Of a stretch of 64,000 nucleotides of DNA, positions 22,326 through 32,570 are shown one piece after another; within the stretch, counting starts at the first letter, position 1, and the number at the start of each line of letters is the position of its first letter. Source of the stretch: Macrothele yani (taxonomy: Eukaryota > Arthropoda > Arachnida > Araneae > Macrothelidae). The notes below the pieces were generated by a model. The model saw nothing but the letters and a program-made list of their open reading frames with translations, made no database searches and was not told where the DNA came from. The DNA is taken from contig CM077006.1 of the NCBI GenBank assembly GCA_039090855.1, forward strand, positions 50,539,336 through 50,603,335, written 5' to 3'. The position numbers were made by a program, and so were the translations under genes.

Positions 22326-22630
22326 ATGTGGTCGAAAACAAACGTTTTTAAATTGCTTTCATCTGAATAGCTGGTCGTGCGTGTACGGTGTACGTGTACC
22401 CACAACCCCCATCCAGATGAAAATGCGTTTCACAATGACAAAGCTCAGGGAACTGGAATTGGTCAGAGCTATAAGTGTATCAAAGTGTCACACTCGTAAT
22501 TAACCTAGTGTTTGCGGCAGCTTCTGCGGTGAGTTGTACTTTTTTAGACTTTTACTAGGAAGTTTGAACAAGCTTGTTTTAGTGTGTGTGCGGTGCTGTG
22601 CTAAAATCTCCGTGAGTGACGAGGAAAAAA

Positions 22631-22712
22631 ATGGAAAACTCAGTTGGGCTCAGAATCGGGAAATCGCGATTGCAAAAAGGAAGGAAAGCTAAGCTGCTGA
22701 AAAGCCTGCTTC
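22631..22712 (+). pseudogene. hAT-D transposase N-terminal trace
   Basis: One frame reads KLSWAQNREIAIAKRKES with stops nearby, like the KLSGAQNRK-type start of many hAT transposases. The rest of the enzyme is gone or displaced. Confidence 0.45.
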
Positions 22713-23426
22713 TTGAACACCTTAAAGAAACTCTATCTTAGCTTTGGGATACGCCCACCAAGATCGATATCATGCCACCTGCTATCATCCAAGAACACCC
22801 ATACCTCACTAACTAATGCGGGAGTGTATTCCATAACATTGGAATACCCGGATGGTACCACCAAACATTGCATCGGAATGACAATGCTCTTTGACTGCTC
22901 GAACACAAGCGGGACGTCTCGCACAGAAAATCGACAACCGCCCTATACCAGGAAGTGATTACCCATTCCGCCATCCCGAAGTGGAACCAGATCAGATCAG
23001 ATCATATGTAGAGGATTTTAGGAAGGGAGTGTCTGACCCCAGGTCTTGAACAACCCTTAGAAATAGGAAGCTAGGAGATTTGGGCTAGAGTGCCCGATAG
23101 GAAAGTGACACGGAAGCGAGGTAGAAAGGGGGAGGAAGACGCCCTTATTTATTACCGGGGGTCAGTACCCAGTGTCCGACGGCTTAACGTGCCCATCCGA
23201 CGCACGGCGAGTATTTAGCGGTTCGAACCTGCCCAGGATCGAACCCGAGGTCATCCCTATGGCAGTCACGAACGCTGACCACTAGGCCACCCGCGGCCCT
23301 GAAGTGTAACCAGATCAAGCGAGTGGCTCCTTATACTACCGCTAGGGGCACTGCCCTCAGGGAAACCATCGAGATATGGACTAACCCTGTGGTCTGCAAT
23401 AATGACGTCTTACTTAAGCTTCCCTA
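22713..23426 (+). pseudogene. Penelope-like GIY-YIG endonuclease C-terminal fragment
   Basis: A peptide with NAGVYSITLEYPDGTTKHCIGMT resembles the GIY-YIG nuclease start (GVY...YIG.T) of Penelope-like elements. It continues in shifted frames with ALYQEVITHSAIPKWNQ and, after the SINE-2 at 22995-23300, IKRVAPYTTARGTALRETIE and a stop near 23425. A poly(A)-signal-like AATAAA at about 23630 could mark the 3' end. The reverse transcriptase part is absent, so this is a 5'-truncated copy. Assignment rests on the short motif and layout only. Confidence 0.5.
22995..23300 (-). mobile_element. SINE-2, intact-looking copy
   Basis: Same family as 11681-12407, without interruption. Minus strand head GGGCCGCGGGTGGCCTAGTG, B box GGTTCGATCC, (GATCT)n tail. 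The TSD GAAGTGGAACCAGATCA / GAAGTGTAACCAGATCA at 22978-22994 and 23301-23317 matches at 16 of 17. Confidence 0.9.
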
Positions 23427-23429
23427 AAT

Positions 23430-24099
23430 ATGGCGCACTTTTCTTTGCGCTTAGTAAGTTTTTGTGGTCATCTCTCTTTGTCGCACGCACGCGACGCAAC
23501 ATGGTATGTTCTCATACACTGTTCATGTTTGTTTTTTAAAAATTTTCTGTTTAGTTCTCTTGTCTTGCCTATCTCCACGCATAAGTGTGAAGAAGGCACC
23601 CGTTGGTGTTTAATAGTCATATTTTTACGTCAATAAACGGATAATTTTTATTCCTTTTCTTAATAAAAATTATATTTGCTTGTGGTGTTTCTTTATAAAT
23701 CACCAATTTATAATTGTTCAATATTATAGCTACAGGCATGTAGATATTTCTGTTAATTGTTGATTGAGATATTGAAACATAACTGAACTTTTTTATGTCA
23801 AAAATTAAAATTTGATCATTCTGATAAAAATTTGGAGGACCTTCATTTCATGGAAAAAAGGGGCATTTTTAAAACTACGGACTTTTATGAGCCAAGCTGA
23901 AAAAAAGGTACATTTTAGGAATAGGGGACATGTTGGGAGCACGAAACTATAAAAACTTTTGCCTAGAAAGTGGCGGGGATGAAGGGACGCGGCGCAGCCA
24001 CATCCTGCTAAGAACCGCGGGACCCAAGCACACGTACGTAGAACTTAATTTCAAGGAGGTTCAGCACAAAAACGTATATGCTCAGCCGATATGTGAATA
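23430..24099. other. hAT-D interior or unassigned noncoding DNA
   Basis: AT-rich, with no protein-like reading. Includes the possible 3' UTR and poly(A) signal of the Penelope fragment (to about 23660). Confidence 0.35.
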
Positions 24100-24101
24100 T
24101 A

Positions 24102-25542
24102 CACTGCCGGAAAGTAAAAAAAGAACACCAAGAAGGAATTGGCGGACGATCATGAAATTTACATATGTTAATGGGGTCAAGTTGACGTAGGTGTGATGTT
24201 AATTTCGGGACCAACTGGTGAGCGCTTACGCCACAGCACGGCAAAATATGCAAATTATCGTCGGTGGTATTTCAGGAGTACGGTGAAGTGAATGTAATCA
24301 GTCGTTGGCGTACGGACACGTGTGAAGACCCTGAAGAAGTTGCAATGCCTGGACATGGAAGACGTGTACGATTTCAGCAGTTATAGGACTTTGAGCGATG
24401 TCGTCTAGTCGGACTCCGCGAGGCCGGGTGGTCGCATCGTCGTATTGCGGAGCGAATTCGACGGGAAGTATCGGCGGTGGTACGATGGAGGCGTAGATGG
24501 TCCGAAGAACATTTCCACACGAGAAGACGTGGAACCGGGAGTCACCGACGAACTGATGAGCGGACTGATTGACGCATAAGAAGAGCGGCGTTGTCAAGCA
24601 GAACATCCACTCACTGCGACGCAAATCCGAGCTGCCGTTGCACCTGAGGTGACTGTGCGAACAATCCGCAACCGTCTACTGGATGCAGGACTACGTGCAC
24701 GTGTGCCTCTGGCATGTGTACCTCTGGCTCCTGCCCACCGTCAGAAACGGCGGCAGTGGTGTCGCCAACGTCTGCACTGGAGAACGCAATGGCGATCTGT
24801 CGTGTCCAGCGATGAAAGCAGATTCTGCTTGGGAGCCTCCGATGGCCGTATGCATGTTTGCAGACGCACAGACGAGCGTCTCCACCCTTCTTGCATCCGC
24901 CAGCGACACACAGGGCCAACACCTAGTCTCCTGGTGTGGGGAGCGATCAGCTATCACTCCCGTACGCAACTAGTGTTTGTACCGGGTACGTTAAACAGCA
25001 CCTCCTACATCAACAACATCATTCAGCCCGTTGTTGTGCCATTTGTAAGGTCAGTCCATCGTGGTGTTTTCCAGCAAGATAACGCACGCCCACACACTGC
25101 AAGTGCAACGCAACATGCACTTCAGGGTTTGAGACAACTCCTATGGCCTGCACGTTCACCGGATTTGTCCCCCATTGAGCACGTGTGGGATTTTATGGGA
25201 CAACGACTTATCCGGTCTCCACGGCAAGCCACGACCATCCTCGATTTACGCGTCCAGGTTAAGGATGCTTGGAACTCAATACCCCAAACTTACATCCAAC
25301 ATCTGTACGACAGACTCCATGCCAGAATTGCACAGTGTGATGCAGTTCATGGCGGTTCAACCTCGTACTAACCATGTTACATGGAAATGTTATTTTTCAG
25401 TTTACCAGCAAATACAGCTGTATTTTATGCCATAATGTTTTGATCACGGTATCTATCCTATGTATTCCGTTATTATGCTGTATAAATTTCGTTGGTATCA
25501 GACGTCTCCTTCTTGGTGTTCTTTTTTCACTTCCCGCCAATG
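24102..25542 (+). mobile_element. Tc1-like transposon, DD32E-spaced family, copy 1
   Basis: The left end CACTGCCGGAAAGTAAAAAA and the complement of the right end CATTGGCGGGAAGTGAAAAA are flanked by TA (24100-24101, 25543-25544). AGAACACCAAGAAGG is shared by both ends. It encodes one damaged transposase. Copy 2 is at 47626-49054. Confidence 0.92.
24345..25371 (+). pseudogene. Tc1-like transposase, N-terminus broken
   Basis: Starts MPGHGRRVRFQQL with a paired-type helix-turn-helix region, which is frame-broken before 24649 (an early stop plus a CATC/CACT-type duplication near 24605). From 24649 a continuous frame holds the catalytic domain: SDESRFCL (first Asp), QQDNARPHT (second Asp), WPARSPDLSPIEHVWD (Glu). 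I count 32 residues between the second Asp and the Glu; two other Tc1-like proteins in this window give 34 by the same count. The C-terminus reads AVHGGSTSY and a stop, a normal Tc1-like end. Confidence 0.9.
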
Positions 25543-25748
25543 TATATGTTTGACCATGAAGTCGAACATTTAGGAAAGGGGAGGGGGGGGTTCTAGACCA
25601 CCTGGAGCTGAACCCCCATGAGTACGACTCTGCCGGTCCCGATATCAGAACCAGAACGGGTGTACGATTGATCAGCTCTTCCGCAGGGGATGCTTGGAAA
25701 ATTTTTGCCTATGGGCGCCAAATCTGTAAGTCCGCCACTGACGATGGG

Positions 25749-26960
25749 GCAAGTGTAATGTCTGGACACTTCAATGGACTCCAGAAAAAAATGAAGGATA
25801 AAGCTTCTCAAACTGTTTTTGTTCATTGCTTAGCACATCGTTTGAACCTTGTATTACAGCAGAGTTTTTCTAAAATTTCAAAGTGTCGTATATTTTACGC
25901 AAGCCTCACTGGAATTCCTTCGTTTTTTCAATACTCAGTGAAGCGATCTTATACACTCACATCTACAACCGCAAGACACATACCAACCATAGCAGAAACC
26001 CGATGGTCCTCCACTTCGAAGTTAGAAAGTGTAATTGTTGAAGATTGGGATAAATTGAAGGAAGTATTCGAATTTCTGACAAATAGTGAGCAATCAGACA
26101 AAAAAATCAATTCAACTTGCCAAGGAGTTTTTAAACGATATGAACACTTTTGAATTTACATTTTTTGGCAATAGTATTTAAAAAAATGTTTGGCCCCACC
26201 GATCTATTATTCGTAATTTTGCAGAAAAATCACTAGACATAAACTACTGTGTAACTCAAATTTAGAAAAAACTCGTGAAATTTGAGTCATAAAAGGAACG
26301 ATGAAGTGTTTCAAACACTGTTTGGAAAAGCTAGCCAAATCACAGAAATAAGCAGATCTAAACGGGAATATGCTGCTTTTACACAAGAAACAATTTTTCG
26401 AAATTATAAACAATTGTATTTTGAAATTTTAGACCACATTCTTATGGAAATGGATATAAGATTTCAAGACTGTGAAAAACTTCAATTTGTTTGTCTTGCT
26501 GACAACCAAATTCGAACAATTTAATTCAAGCTTTCCCTTCTCACGCTTTTGAAAATCTACAACATTTTTACGGAAAAATATTTACTAAACTCCAGCGCCT
26601 TAAAAATGAATTGAGTCTTGTACATGTCAACGAAAAATTAAGGAATATATCGACTCAAGAACTTCTTCGAGTGCTTCATGAAGATAAAGACATTTTTACA
26701 GAAGCTTATAAATTGGTTGCCCTCATTTTAACCATTTCATCTACAAGTGTGTCAGTGGAAAGACGTTTTTCTTGCCTTAAAAGAATACAAACTTACTGAA
26801 GAAACACTATTTCTCAAGACAGACTAGCTTCTTTGGGAAATATATTTCTATTCAGAAAGATATTTTATTGATGCTCACGAAGAAACAATCATTCTATGAC
26901 GACATAATCGACAAATTTGCAGCTTTAAAAGAAAGAAGAATTGATCTAATATACAAAAAA
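25749..26960 (+). pseudogene. hAT-C transposase, C-terminal half
   Basis: Resumes the split gene: DGASVMSGHFNGLQKKMKDK, VFVHCLAHRLNLVLQQSF and ETRWSSTSKLESVIVEDW (catalytic core), then the dimerisation region SSTSVSVERRFSCLKRIQTY near 26740-26800. Stops and frameshifts at about 26150, 26280, 26520 and 26800 disable it. Confidence 0.85.
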
Positions 26961-27068
26961 TAGGTGTCCTCATATAGTGATTTTCATTGAAGACAGTAGA
27001 CATCTTTTCATATTGCTCTTGTAGCTCTTCACCTATTTTTTCAACCACGAGCCGCCACTGGAGTATGA

Positions 27069-27464
27069 GTCTATACTAATAAGCATTTAAATCTCATGCA
27101 TATTACACTCGTGGATATATTGATTTGGTGATCTCAAGAGCTCAGACAAATGTGTTATTAGGGCAATTTCTTGACTTGGCATTTCTGTTATTTATTTGGG
27201 GAACCAGGGGCTCGTCAGGCCTGTACTGGCCTCTCCCCCTGGCTCCCTGCTATGTTGCACTACAGATGTTTGTATAAGTGTTTGGTACTATACGTAGTAC
27301 TCTTCGTTTTGTCATATGTGTTCTTTTATTTCTATTACTTCATTTATACTTTGTATTATATGTATATTATTATTATTGTATTATACGTATATTATTATCA
27401 TACATTCATACAGCATTGCAAATGTCAAAAAAGTCACATAGCTACTTAATTATAAACGTGTCAC
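27069..27464. other. noncoding DNA
   Basis: No supported gene. TAT/ATT-rich stretch at 27340-27410. Confidence 0.35.
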
Positions 27465-28113
27465 GAAAAACTTCGTTTCCCCCCCCCCCCCCCAAATAAC
27501 TAAATGTCGATTCAAAACAATCAACTACAATGACACATAATTCAACTCCCTAAAAACGCCTATCTAATTAAAACCTCAATAAAAAAATTTATGTTAAACA
27601 TTTCCTAAAACATCTAAGTTAAAACTGCAACCCATAATTATTTACAACTGCACACCGGTAATTAATTGAAACAAACCAAACCAAACCTGACACAACCACT
27701 ACCCTCATTAATCTCGGACCTCTCCCCACTCAACAACAAGCTTACTTTCCTAGCATTTTCTTTTTTTTTTTTTTTTTTGAGTGGAGGTTTAACGACCACC
27801 GTGACCTAGCATTTTCAGCCTCTGCCCACGCCATTTTCAAGGAGTAGACGCAACAGATAAACCTCCATCACCGCCCTCAAACGTAGCGAATTTTCTAGGT
27901 TTTGCTGGGCATCGTCTCATCATTATTCACCGCACAGCACAGTGGCGCCATCTATTAGCTGATCCATTAGTCTTCTTTTTCTCTTCGTACTTGTAAATAT
28001 CCGTTCGACAGCCAGCTGCATTTGATTCTTGAAAATTAATCTTCTTATATCCAATCATAATTTTTTAAAATATTACATTACATCATTTATTTATTTTTCC
28101 TTTCCTTTTCCCC
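27465..28113. repeat. left inverted arm of the Penelope-like element
   Basis: CACGAAAAACTTCG... through TTTCCTTTTCCCCCAT, mirrored at 31669-32215. Contains a 44-bp SINE-1 tail (27761-27804) absent from the right arm, and a C-run at 27480-27494. Confidence 0.85.
27761..27804 (-). mobile_element. SINE-1, extremely 5'-truncated
   Basis: Only the poly(T) and the last ~24 bp of SINE-1 (GTGGAGGTTTAACGACCACC), with a perfect 12-bp TSD CCTAGCATTTTC at 27749-27760 and 27805-27816. The right Penelope arm (about 31930) shows the empty site. Confidence 0.88.
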
Positions 28114-28320
28114 CATCTGTTTTTGTCTATGGCTCTCCATTCTGATCAGATCTTTCCAATGTGCGTTTAAGCTATTAGGATCGTTAATATTACATAACCT
28201 GTGTCTGTTTTTTTCAGTCAATACTATCTCTGCTAGTCTTAAATGCCTTTCTGTACGACAGTTCTTAATAATTTTTATTTCATCAAACTTTGAGTATTGT
28301 TTTTGTTCGATACTACTGGA
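28114..28320 (-). pseudogene. probable Penelope endonuclease C-terminal segment
   Basis: Minus-strand peptide with KFDEIKIIKNCRTERHLRLA and LCNINDPNSLNAHWKDLI, then a stop just before the terminal arm. The pattern (FD..KII..., E, N..NIN..., W..LI) is like the end of Penelope GIY-YIG domains. The GIY-YIG signature is missing because the array interrupts upstream, so the call leans on position between RT and arm. Confidence 0.5.
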
Positions 28321-29443
28321 CCAATGCAGTCTTTGCTTCTTTTTTATGCCGATCTTCCGTTTGTACGCACGATATCTCTGCAACTATTAGTCCGATTTGA
28401 AAAAATCTTTTTGTATTGGGAAGCTTGAAATATGCGAATGATGATCCTTTATTTCGTTTTTTTACGATGTATAATTTCGCCGCTAGGAGGCATAAATGCA
28501 AATGATGTCGAATTCAAAAATACGTTTTATTCCACATATTAGCTTCTAAACATCCGATTGAAAACATTCTTTTATCTTTCGATTCCATTTATGTCGAAGA
28601 GTATTTTTGATATATTTACTTTTTCAAATTACGCATATGTTTTCCTCTAGGGGCGTAAAAGTAAATTACAATTACCCCGATAACTCTTCTTCTAAAACTC
28701 TGATTTGAAAATTTGTTTCTTCAGCAGATACACCTCCTCATGGAAAATATTTTGTATATAATTTCGAATTTTTGGTAAATAATACTTTGACCACCATGGG
28801 GCGTAAGTGTTAATTTTTGCTTCTGACGTATTTGCCATATAATCTGAGCTTCTAAAATATCGATTGAATACATTATTTTGTGGACTGATACCACTCACAT
28901 CGATAAACATTTTCAGAATATTTTCTTCTTAAAATATTCCACAGTTTCTCCACCAGGGGGCGTAGATGTATATCTTATTTTTGTCAATATCTCTACTTCT
29001 GGGAGTCCGATTTGAAAAATTCCTTCTTTGTTGGATAGTGTTTCCAGTGTGACATGTTTTTCATATTATTTAAAAAAAAATCAAGTAATTCATAGACTTT
29101 CCGCTAGGGGGCGTAGCGGTAAATTGTGTTTCCCCCTATATCTCTGCTTCTAAATCTCCGATTTGAAAAAATTCTTTCTGCACCGGATACAGCTCCTGAT
29201 GGGAAATCGTTTGCACATAATTTCTAATTTTTGTAAAAAAAAATGGTATGGCCACCAGGAGGCGTAAATCTGAATTTCCGCTTCTGATGCATTTGCAGCA
29301 AAATATGAGCTTCTAAATTCTCGACTGAAAAAATTCTTCGTTTGTAGACTGATAGTATTCATGTCGACAAACCTTTTAGAAACATTTGTTCTTAAAATAA
29401 TCCATGGTTTCTACGCCAGGGGGCGTAGATCTATATCTTATTT

Positions 29444-29734
29444 CAGTGGCGGCGGAACCGCACGGGCCTCCAGGGCCCGGTCCCAGTCAATAATTTAAAC
29501 AATTTCAGCGATTATTTTTATTTATATATTTTTTTTATTTGGCATATGTGTGATTATTGTGATGTGCCTTAGAAAGTTCCTCCAGGTAAGTGGTTGGGTG
29601 GTCCTAATTCCCAACAAAGCTCCTTAGGCATTGTTTTTCTCCTGTTTGTTCCGGGAAGCGGAAAGGGAGGGGGGGGTGCACCATGTTTTGAAATTTCGGG
29701 TCCAGTCAACGAACTTCACTTTCCGCCGCCCCTG
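29444..29734. mobile_element. hAT MITE (family B), uninterrupted copy
   Basis: Ends CAGTGGCGGCGGAACCGC and CTTTCCGCCGCCCCTG. Perfect 8-bp TSD TCTTATTT at 29436-29443 and 29735-29742. 291 bp, noncoding, same family as 14497-15362. Inserted in a type-C unit of array 1. Confidence 0.93.
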
Positions 29735-30041
29735 TCTTATTTCTGTCAATATCTCTACTCCTAGGAGTCCGATTTGAAAAATTTATTCTTTGTTGGATAG
29801 TGTTTCCAGTGTGACATGTTTTTCATATAATTTCAAAATTTTAAATTAATTCATAAACTTTCCGCTTGGGGGCGTAAAGGTAAATTGCTTTCCCCTATAT
29901 CTCTGCTTCTAAACCTCCGATTTCAAAAATTCTTTCTGCATCGAATACAGGTCCTGATGGGAAATCCTTTGGACACAATTTCTAATTTTTGTAAAAAATG
30001 GTTTGGCCACCAGGTGGCGTATGTCTTAATTTCCGCATCTG

Positions 30042-30306
30042 ATGTATTTGCAGCAAAATATGAGCTTCAAAAATCTCGATTGAAAAAAAAGTCGTTTGTT
30101 GACCAATACTACTCATGTCGACAAACCTTTTAAGAACATTTTCTTCTTGAAATATTGCATGGTTTCTACCCCAGGGGCGTAGAAACTATGCCACTCACAT
30201 CGATAAACATGTTCCTAAAAGGTTTGTCGACATGCGTAATATCGGTCAACAAACGACTTTTTTCAACCGAGATTTTAGAAGCTCATATTTTGCTGCAAAT
30301 ACGTGT
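30042..30306. repeat. local inverted duplication inside array 1
   Basis: About 95-100 bp at 30042-30142 (TTGCAGCAAAATATGAGCTT... to AAGAACATTT) reappears inverted at about 30208-30306 (CATGTTCCTAAAAGGTTTGT... to TTTTGCTGCAAATA). At 30312-30394 there follows a fragment shared with the tips of the 32.6-35.0 kb palindrome (ACAATTCCTCAAATCACGTG). Confidence 0.8.
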
Positions 30307-31149
30307 GCACGCCACAAATTGCGCTGCTGTTAAAAAATAGCAAAAAACAATTCCTCAAATCACGTGATATTTACAAATTTTCTGAAGCCTTATTAATTGT
30401 CAATATCTCTACTTCTAAGAGTCCAATTTGAAAAATTCCTTCTTTGTTGGATAGTGTTTCCGATGCAAAATGTTTTTCCTATAAATTCAAAATTTTCAAG
30501 TAAATCATAGGCTTTCTGCTAGGGGGCACAAAGGTAAATCGCGTTTTCTGCGTTATTTCTGCTTCTAAAACTCCGATTTGAAAAATTCTTCCTGTATCGC
30601 CATACAACACCTGATGGAAAATATTTTTCACATAATTTCTAATGTTTTGTAAAGAATGGGTTGGCCACCAGGCGGCATAAGTGTTAATTTCTGTTTCTGA
30701 TGTATTTGTAGCAAAATCTGGGCTCCTGAAAACTCGACTAAATTTTTTTTTCTTGGACCGATGGTGCTCATATGGAAAAATCTTTTGAGAATACTTTCTT
30801 CCTAAAAGAATGCATGGTTTTCCCACCAGGGGACGTAAAGTCACATCTTATTTTTGTCCATATCTCTGTTTCTGAGAGTCCGATTTGAAAAATTATTTCT
30901 ATGTTGGAGAGCGTTTCCGGTGCGAAATGATTCTCATATAAATTCATGTTTTTCTTAACGCACAAGTCTGCAATCAAAGGACGTAACCTCACGATTTCGT
31001 TTACAGCAATATCTGAGGGATTAAAAACCTGATTGGAAAACTTCTTTCTTCCGTCAGATACTATTTGTTTTCCATACCGGTTCCATTGACTTTGAATAGC
31101 TTTGATAAATCTAATTTGCGTCAGAACGGATTCAAATGACGTGCTTCTT

Positions 31150-31660
31150 ACACCCGAAAATTCGGTGTCATCTTTCTTGTTTATATTTTTACTGGGATAT
31201 CCATAATTTCTTGCAACATCTGTAATATATTTCAATTCCTCGTTTTTGTATTGCATATTTGATGTGTACGTGAATGATCTTTTTATCAACATCTTAATAC
31301 TGTTACATTTATGAGCATATGGATGATAAGAATCATATGATATGATCACAGGTACGAATGACGATTTTCAATAAACTGCATGATCCAATGTGTTGGGTCG
31401 TTTTATAATCTGTACATCAAGATAAGCGAAGGTATCCTGCTGTTCAACTTCAATTGTTACTTCAATGGATGAATACTCTTTTTTAAATTTTTCAGCTATG
31501 TCTTCTAGTTCTGTGGAATTCAATTTGATAAGATAAAAATGTCATCAACATATCTACAGTATATTAATGGTGTCTCATTCAGGTTATTTATAACTTTAGC
31601 TTCTATATTTGAAGAAGCTAAAGATATTATTTGTAAGCAAAATATAGAAGTTAAAGGGTA
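31150..31660 (-). pseudogene. Penelope-like reverse transcriptase fragment
   Basis: Minus strand reads KVINNLNETPLIYCRYVDDI (the YVDD catalytic box at about 31560), a stop or frameshift, then EEYSSIEVTIE-type sequence, TFAYLDVQIIKRPNT (about 31400) and, in the next frame, SYHPYAHKCNSIKMLIKRSF and ELKYITDVARNYGYPSKNIN (31320-31190). These are the last RT motifs and the thumb-region pattern of Penelope-like elements. The N-terminal RT is missing and frames are broken, so it is inactive. Confidence 0.78.
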
Positions 31661-31668
31661 AAATAATA

Positions 31669-32215
31669 TGGGGGAAAAGGAAAGGGAAAAATAAACAAAT
31701 GATGTAATGTAATATTTGCAGCTGGTTTTCGAACGGATATTTACAAGTACGAAGAGAAAAAGAAGACTAATGGGTCAGCTAATAGATGGTGCCACTGCGC
31801 TGTGCGGTGAATAACGATGATGAGACGATGCCCAGCAAAACCTAGAAAATTCGCTACGTTTGAGGGCAGCGACGGAGGTTCATCTGTTGCGTCTACTCCT
31901 TGAAAATGGCGGGCAGTGGCTGAAAGTGCTAGGAAAGTAAGCTTGTTGTTGAGTGGGGAGAGGTCCGAGATTAATGAGGGTAGTGGTTGTGTCAGGTTTG
32001 GTTTGGTTTGTTTCAATTAATTACCGGTGTGCAGTTGTAAATAATTATGGGTTGCAGTTTTAACTTAGATGTTTTAGGAAATGTGTAACATAAGTTCTTT
32101 TATTGAGGTTTTAATTAGATAGGCGTTTTTAGGGAGTTGAATTATGTGTCATTGTAGTTGATTATTTTGAATCGGCATTTAGTTATTGGGGAAAAAAAAA
32201 CGAAGTTTTTCGTGA
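31669..32215. repeat. right inverted arm of the Penelope-like element
   Basis: ATGGGGGAAAAGGAAAGGGA... through CGAAGTTTTTCGTG, the inverse of 27465-28113. It lacks the SINE tail and an about 50-bp inner stretch found in the left arm (AATTAATCTTCTTATATCCA region). Confidence 0.85.
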
Positions 32216-32465
32216 GTGTGATGTGCGTTTTTGGGACTTGAACCACGATGTGACTACTGAAAATTACATGTTGGAAATGTGTGTAAGAAATGAAAACCTC
32301 CTAAAGGTATTTGGGATAAAGATGAGTGACCTCAAAATGTAGGTATATTATTATTGTATAATATTTGTATTTGCATGTGTGATGGTTCATGTGTTTGTAT
32401 TAGTTGTATTTATATTTTCATTTTTGTGTTGCATTAATGCGTTTCATACATATATGCAATGATGT
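32216..32465. other. noncoding DNA
   Basis: AT-rich flank of the Penelope arm; no supported feature. Confidence 0.3.
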
Positions 32466-32570
32466 GTAGTAGCGTGCTACTGCAGCACGCTACTTTTAGA
32501 GTAGCGTTGTTTGTAGCATCGCTACAGATAAAAAAAATGTTGTTGTAGCGGTAACACGCTACAAAATACA
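32466..32570. repeat. GTAGC/GCTAC-rich tip with a perfect hairpin
   Basis: GTAGCGTGCT-ACTGC-AGCACGCTAC forms a 10-bp stem. Further GTAGCG and CGCTAC words in both orientations continue into the palindrome. Such short subterminal words are common at hAT ends (family knowledge), so this may be the terminus of the palindromic element. Confidence 0.5.

Larger units (their letters stand above)
18771..25740. mobile_element. hAT-D transposon nested in hAT-C
   Basis: Left end CAGTAGCGGATTTCC; the complement of the right end is CAGTGGCGGACTTACAG. Both ends share CATGCCTATGGGCGC / TTTTGCCTATGGGCGCC as subterminal sequence. The TSD is ACGATGGA (18763-18770) and ACGATGGG (25741-25748), 7 of 8. Only a trace of its own transposase start remains near 22640-22700. 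It was later hit by an RTE, a Penelope piece, SINE-2 and a Tc1-like element. Confidence 0.85.
17287..27060 (+). mobile_element. hAT-C transposon with nested insertions
   Basis: Left end CGGTGGCGGCTTTTCAGG; the complement of the right end is CAGTGGCGGCTCGTGG. A perfect 8-bp TSD GAGTATGA lies at 17279-17286 and 27061-27068. AGGTGAAG-type subterminal repeats occur at both ends. The element's own transposase is split at 18770/25749 by hAT-D. Removing that insertion rejoins a GQCYDG/DDGASVMSG reading, which confirms the layout. Confidence 0.92.
28325..31140. repeat. periodic array 1 (~150-bp units, three-unit higher-order repeat, CTCF-like cores)
   Basis: Diverged tandem units each holding a GGGGGCGTA-type core followed by TCTGCTTCTAAAACTCCGAT and TTGAAAAATTCTTTCT. 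Three unit types alternate: A (CCGCTAGGGGGCGTAAAGGT), B (GGCCACCAGGTGGCGTAAGT), C (CGCCAGGGGGCGTAGATGTA). Cores lie near 28650(A), 28794(B), 28955(C), 29105(A), 29252(B), 29415(C), 29868(A), 30010(B), 30172(C), 30520(A), 30666(B), 30822(C), with a MITE inserted at 29444. Both ends match array 3 (55490-57235): a start like CACGATATCTCTGCAACTAT and an end near TTTGAATAGCTTTGATAAAT. Unit lengths are not multiples of three, so it is not a coding repeat. Confidence 0.85.
27465..32215 (-). mobile_element. Penelope-like element with inverted terminal arms, split by a repeat array
   Basis: On the minus strand the order is an outer arm (32215-31669), a reverse transcriptase fragment (31660-31150), a periodic array with a MITE (about 31140-28325), an endonuclease-like C-terminus (28320-28114) and the second arm in inverse orientation (28113-27465). 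The arms match over about 550-650 bp with modest divergence, e.g. ACCGGTAATTAATTGAAACA and its complement. Terminal repeats in direct or inverted orientation are known for Penelope-like elements. I infer that the array was inserted between RT and endonuclease. Confidence 0.65.

Noticed and set aside
28313..31349. Repeated minus-strand peptides (FKSE, FQIG...EAEI patterns) suggesting a repeat protein
   Set aside because: Unit lengths (about 145-163 bp) are not multiples of three and frames change from unit to unit, so the similarity is at DNA level only.
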